In this document: positions 61,324-64,000 of the stretch, in pieces
Layout: the number at the start of each line of letters is the position of its first letter
How positions within the stretch are numbered: the first letter of the stretch is position 1
Assembly: GCF_015694345.1 (NCBI RefSeq)
Contig: NZ_JADQDC010000014.1
Location: 1 to 64,000 of the forward strand
From: Novosphingobium jiangmenense
GTDB lineage: Bacteria; Pseudomonadota; Alphaproteobacteria; Sphingomonadales; Sphingomonadaceae
DNA length: 64,000 nucleotides
Direction of reading: 5' to 3'
Made by a program: the position numbers and the translations under genes
The notes under the pieces: model-generated
What the model saw: the letters and a program-made list of their open reading frames with translations, nothing else
What the model was told of the DNA's origin: nothing
Databases searched by the model: none

Positions 61324-62649
61324 CTACTCGGCCACCACGTCGTCGCCATCGCGCTCGGGCAGCATCAGAAACAGCACGAGGCTGACAATCGAACCCAGCG
61401 CCATGATGATCGAGACCGTCAACAGATTGTCATCCCCCAGCCAGCCGAAGAGGGTGCCCGCCAGCAACGGACTTCCCGCAGCGCCCAGCCGCCCCACGCC
61501 CAGCGCGAAACCTGTGCCGGTGGCCCGCGCATAAGCCGGGAAGCCGCGCGCGAAGGCGGCATAGTAGCCGCTGATCGCCGCATTGGTGAAGAAACCGGCG
61601 ATCATCGTCGCCACTTGCCATGCGGACAGCGTATCACGCCCGGTGCCGAACCAGGCCACCATGATCGCGCCGATCAGCAGCATCAGCGCGGTCGGCCACC
61701 TGACTCCCAGCCGCGCCATCACGAAGCCGAACAGCGCGCTGCCGAGGAACCCGCCGACGTTGGCATATGTCAGCACCGTGGCGGCCTGTGCGGGAGGATA
61801 GCCCGGCGGATAATCGGACACGATCTGCACGCCGAATTTCAGGATGTAATAGAAGGTGATGCAGTGGAACGTGTAGCCGAACGCCAGCAGCAGGGTGACC
61901 GGGCGCAGTCTGGGGTTGGACAGGATATCGGTAACGCGGGGCTTGGCGGTGCCCGCCACGATCACCGGCAGATCGCTGACGGCAGGCTTGCCGAAAGCGG
62001 CGAGCGTGCGGTTCACGCCCGCCAGATTGCGCTTCGTCACCAGATAGGCCGCCGTTTCAGGGACCAGCACCAGAATGACCGGGATCAACACTGCGGTCAC
62101 CGCCGCGCCGAACAGAAACACCGCGTGCCAGCTGTAGTTGGGGAGCAGCCATTCCGATGCCGCAATGCCACCGATGATCGCGCCCAGCGGATAGCCGGCC
62201 ACATAGACCGCGATGGCGACTGAGCGCCAACGGCTGTTGGTGCTTTCGGCAACCACCGCGTTGGTGGTGGTGAGCATCCCGCCGATGCCAATCCCGGTAA
62301 GGAAGCGGTAGGCAACCATCGGCTGAACCGCCGTGGCAACGCTTGCCAGATACATGCCGATCGCCATCAGCACGAGGCAGACCAGCATGGTGGATTTGCG
62401 GCCGTACCGGTCAGCCGCCCCACCCAGCAGCACCGAACCGAAGCCCATGCCGAGCAGTTCGGCCGAAAGCACCACGCCCAGCGCCGGACGGGCAATACCC
62501 CAATCGGCAGTAATCCCCGGCGCGGCAAAGGCGCTCGACAACACGTCAAACCCATCGAGCGCATTCAACAGCACCATCAGGACCACCACGATCCATTGGC
62601 GGACGCCCATGGGCGTCTGCTCGATCACCTCGCGCGGGGTTTGTGACAT
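61324..62649 (-). CDS. MFS transporter, aromatic acid:H+ symporter type
   Basis: 441 residues with about 12 hydrophobic segments. The AAHS signature DGFDVLSSAFAAP in the first helix, followed by GFGSVLLGGAADRYGRKSTM, is diagnostic for aromatic acid/proton symport. It is directly downstream of a MarR gene and next to a lignostilbene dioxygenase, suggesting uptake of lignin-derived aromatics. The precise substrate is unknown. Confidence 0.9.
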   Translation of the reverse strand: MSQTPREVIEQTPMGVRQWIVVVLMVLLNALDGFDVLSSAFAAPGITADWGIARPALGVVLSAELLGMGFGSVLLGGAADRYGRKSTMLVCLVLMAIGMYLASVATAVQPMVAYRFLTGIGIGGMLTTTNAVVAESTNSRWRSVAIAVYVAGYPLGAIIGGIAASEWLLPNYSWHAVFLFGAAVTAVLIPVILVLVPETAAYLVTKRNLAGVNRTLAAFGKPAVSDLPVIVAGTAKPRVTDILSNPRLRPVTLLLAFGYTFHCITFYYILKFGVQIVSDYPPGYPPAQAATVLTYANVGGFLGSALFGFVMARLGVRWPTALMLLIGAIMVAWFGTGRDTLSAWQVATMIAGFFTNAAISGYYAAFARGFPAYARATGTGFALGVGRLGAAGSPLLAGTLFGWLGDDNLLTVSIIMALGSIVSLVLFLMLPERDGDDVVAE

Positions 62650-62673
62650 GCGGCCCGATTCCTCTCAAAAACG

Positions 62674-62694
62674 CTTATTGCTATCTGTTATAAC
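62674..62694. promoter_or_regulatory. Possible MarR-binding site before the MFS gene
   Basis: The 45-base gap between the MarR stop codon and the MFS start is AT-rich. On the minus strand it contains ATAACAGATAGCAATAAG, whose AGCAATA matches the same string in the MarR/dioxygenase gap (63205-63211). Two related sites flanking the MarR gene fit control of both its neighbours, though the match is short. Confidence 0.4.
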
Positions 62695-63168
62695 TTATTC
62701 GTGGATTCTGGAAAGCAGTTCGATGAGCTGACGCACTTCCTTGTCGGAGAAGCGGCTTTTCACCCAGGCCTCGTGCTCACCGATGGCCTGCTTGGCGCGG
62801 GCGAGCATCTCGATGCCATCGGGTTCGAGGAACAGCGCCTGCTTGCGCCCGTCCTTGGGTGAGCGGTCCCGCCGCAGGAAGTGCTTGGCCTGCAGGCGGT
62901 TGATGATCGCCATGGTGGTGGCACGGTCCATCCGCAGGCGCTGAGCCAGATCGGTCTGCGCGATGCCGGGGTGATCATCGACCAGCCAGAGCACGGAGAC
63001 CTGCTTCTGCGTCAGGTCGAGATCGGTGAAAGTCTCGGTGAAGTGCCTGAGGCACGCGCCGTGGGCGAGCCGGATGTGGAAGCCGAGAATCTCGTTGATC
63101 GCGCCGACGTCGTCATCGTCGGTGTGGCCGACCGGTGCGATGGCGTCGGCGAATTTGTCCTTGATCAA
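62695..63168 (-). CDS. MarR-family transcriptional regulator
   Basis: 157 residues from TTG at 63168; no ATG is better placed, and GGGCAGGG precedes it. The winged helix spans QKQVSVLWLVDDHPGIAQTD, LAQRLRMDRATTMAIINRLQ and FLRRDRSPKDGRKQALFLEP. MarR proteins usually repress neighbouring genes until a phenolic ligand binds. Its divergent position to the dioxygenase and upstream of an aromatic acid transporter suggests regulation of lignin-aromatic uptake and cleavage. Confidence 0.88.
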   Translation of the reverse strand: MIKDKFADAIAPVGHTDDDDVGAINEILGFHIRLAHGACLRHFTETFTDLDLTQKQVSVLWLVDDHPGIAQTDLAQRLRMDRATTMAIINRLQAKHFLRRDRSPKDGRKQALFLEPDGIEMLARAKQAIGEHEAWVKSRFSDKEVRQLIELLSRIHE

Positions 63169-63198
63169 TGCCCTGCCCCCAACGAATGCGCTTGTCTA

Positions 63199-63210
63199 AT
63201 TGTTAGCAAT
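63199..63210. promoter_or_regulatory. Inverted repeat in the MarR/dioxygenase gap
   Basis: ATTG-TTAG-CAAT is an inverted repeat in an AT-rich 68-base divergent promoter. It is a candidate MarR operator, 26 bases before the dioxygenase ATG. Confidence 0.45.
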
Positions 63211-63236
63211 ACATACAATATCGCGAGGAGGATGCC

Positions 63237-64000
63237 ATGGCACAATTTCCGAACACCCCCAGCTTCACGGGATTCAACACGCCATCACGGATCGAGGCGG
63301 ACATTGCCGACCTTGCGCACGAGGGCACGATTCCTGAAGGATTAAACGGCGCATTCTATCGCGTCCAGCCCGACCCGCAGTTTCCTCCGCGCCTTGCCGA
63401 CGACATCGCGTTCAATGGCGACGGCATGATCACCCGCTTCCACATCCATGACGGCCAGGTGGACTTCCGCCAGCGCTGGGCAAAAACCGACAAGTGGAAG
63501 CTGGAGAACGAGGCCGGAAAGGCCCTGTTCGGCGCCTATCGCAATCCGCTGACCGATGACGAGGCAGTGAAGGGCGAAATCCGTTCCACCGCCAATACCA
63601 ACGCCTTCATCTTCGGCGGCAAGCTCTGGGCGATGAAGGAGGACTCCCCTGCCCTGGTCATGGACCCGGCGACGATGGAGACCTTCGGGTTCGAGAAGTT
63701 CGGCGGCAAGATGACCGGCCAGACCTTCACCGCCCATCCCAAGGTGGACCCGAAGACCGGCAACATGGTCGCCATCGGCTATGCCGCGAGCGGGCTGTGC
63801 ACCGATGACGTGACCTACATGGAGATCAGCCCCGAAGGCGAACTGATCCGCGAAGTGTGGTTCAAGGTGCCCTACTACTGCATGATGCACGATTTCGGCA
63901 TCACCGAGGATTATCTGGTGCTGCATATCGTGCCCTCGATCGGCAGCTGGGAGCGGCTGGAAAAGGGCATGCCGCACTTCGGCTTCGACACGACCAAGCC
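63237..64000 (+). CDS. Lignostilbene alpha,beta-dioxygenase (carotenoid oxygenase family), 5' part
   Basis: The ATG at 63237 has a strong GCGAGGAGG and opens a frame running off the right edge; 254 residues are visible of about 480-490 expected. [40 protein letters not shown] and [20 protein letters not shown] are family motifs; His167 and His218 (in [10 protein letters not shown]) are two of the four iron ligands. Phe59, Tyr101 and Lys134 sit exactly at the LsdA active-site numbers, so a 4-hydroxystilbene substrate is likely. It cleaves lignin-derived stilbenes to aromatic aldehydes. Confidence 0.93.
   Translation, partial: MAQFPNTPSFTGFNTPSRIEADIADLAHEGTIPEGLNGAFYRVQPDPQFPPRLADDIAFNGDGMITRFHIHDGQVDFRQRWAKTDKWKLENEAGKALFGAYRNPLTDDEAVKGEIRSTANTNAFIFGGKLWAMKEDSPALVMDPATMETFGFEKFGGKMTGQTFTAHPKVDPKTGNMVAIGYAASGLCTDDVTYMEISPEGELIREVWFKVPYYCMMHDFGITEDYLVLHIVPSIGSWERLEKGMPHFGFDTTK

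Noticed and set aside
63342..63977. A minus-strand frame of 211 codons at the right edge
   Set aside because: The plus strand encodes a lignostilbene dioxygenase here, with conserved iron ligands and a strong ribosome-binding site.

Overview
The window looks like a chromosomal segment of a sphingomonad alphaproteobacterium, most likely Novosphingobium or a close relative. This is inferred from high GC with strong G/C third-position preference, an NDUFA12 complex I accessory subunit next to a DUF2155 lipoprotein, a ScfR-type regulator beside pccB, a lignostilbene dioxygenase, and dispersed sphingomonad-type palindromic repeats. There is no rRNA operon, CRISPR array or prophage. Mobile DNA is limited to the 3' end of an IS110-family transposase at the left edge and a small repeat-flanked GIY-YIG gene near 50.7-51.1 kb.

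Layout. 0-10 kb: IS110 remnant, DUF983, der, a CHAP protein, then a valine-degradation cluster (acyl-CoA dehydrogenase, 3-hydroxyisobutyryl-CoA hydrolase, enoyl-CoA hydratase, mmsB), two small secreted proteins, and mmsA divergent from a LysR regulator across a perfect palindrome. 10-20 kb: tRNA-Val, a mosaic serS, an NlpD-like factor, a K+ channel, rimO, a degenerate HD-GYP protein and an M28 peptidase. 20-33 kb: a lipid-modification trio (Cfa-like enzyme, flavin oxidase, DUF1365), Pit/DUF47 phosphate uptake, CorA, a Baeyer-Villiger monooxygenase, a CinA-like protein, a cyclophilin, and a three-gene signalling operon. 32.5-39.2 kb: the tRNA-Trp, secE-nusG and rplK-rplA genes on the minus strand, separated by plus-strand envelope and peptidase genes. 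39-48 kb: aat, DUF2155, NDUFA12, DUF192, recX, a fatty acyl-AMP ligase, an alkylsulfatase-like enzyme, cytochrome c and a GlcD-like oxidase. 48-59.5 kb: propionyl-CoA assimilation (pccA, scpA, mce, thiolase, pccB) with metY and a divergent ScfR regulator; the GIY-YIG/REP element sits inside this array. 59.5-64 kb: a VOC protein, an M19 dipeptidase and an aromatic module (AAHS transporter, MarR regulator, lignostilbene dioxygenase running off the right edge).

Metabolically, the left cluster converts isobutyryl-CoA to propionyl-CoA (MmsA releases propionyl-CoA), and the 48-58 kb cluster carries propionyl-CoA to succinyl-CoA. Both are next to candidate operators with a TTTGCA core.

The most unusual signals are: (1) a GIY-YIG nuclease gene bounded by inverted 27-bp hairpin repeats, its stop codon inside one repeat, with further copies nearby that show compensatory stem changes; (2) a serS gene whose first half has clearly foreign codon usage and whose catalytic domain carries an insertion of about 50 residues; (3) a 187-bp antisense overlap between the coding tails of aat and the DUF2155 gene; (4) a Shine-Dalgarno sequence buried in a perfect 11-bp hairpin arm; (5) a lignostilbene dioxygenase with Phe59, Tyr101 and Lys134 at exactly the LsdA positions.
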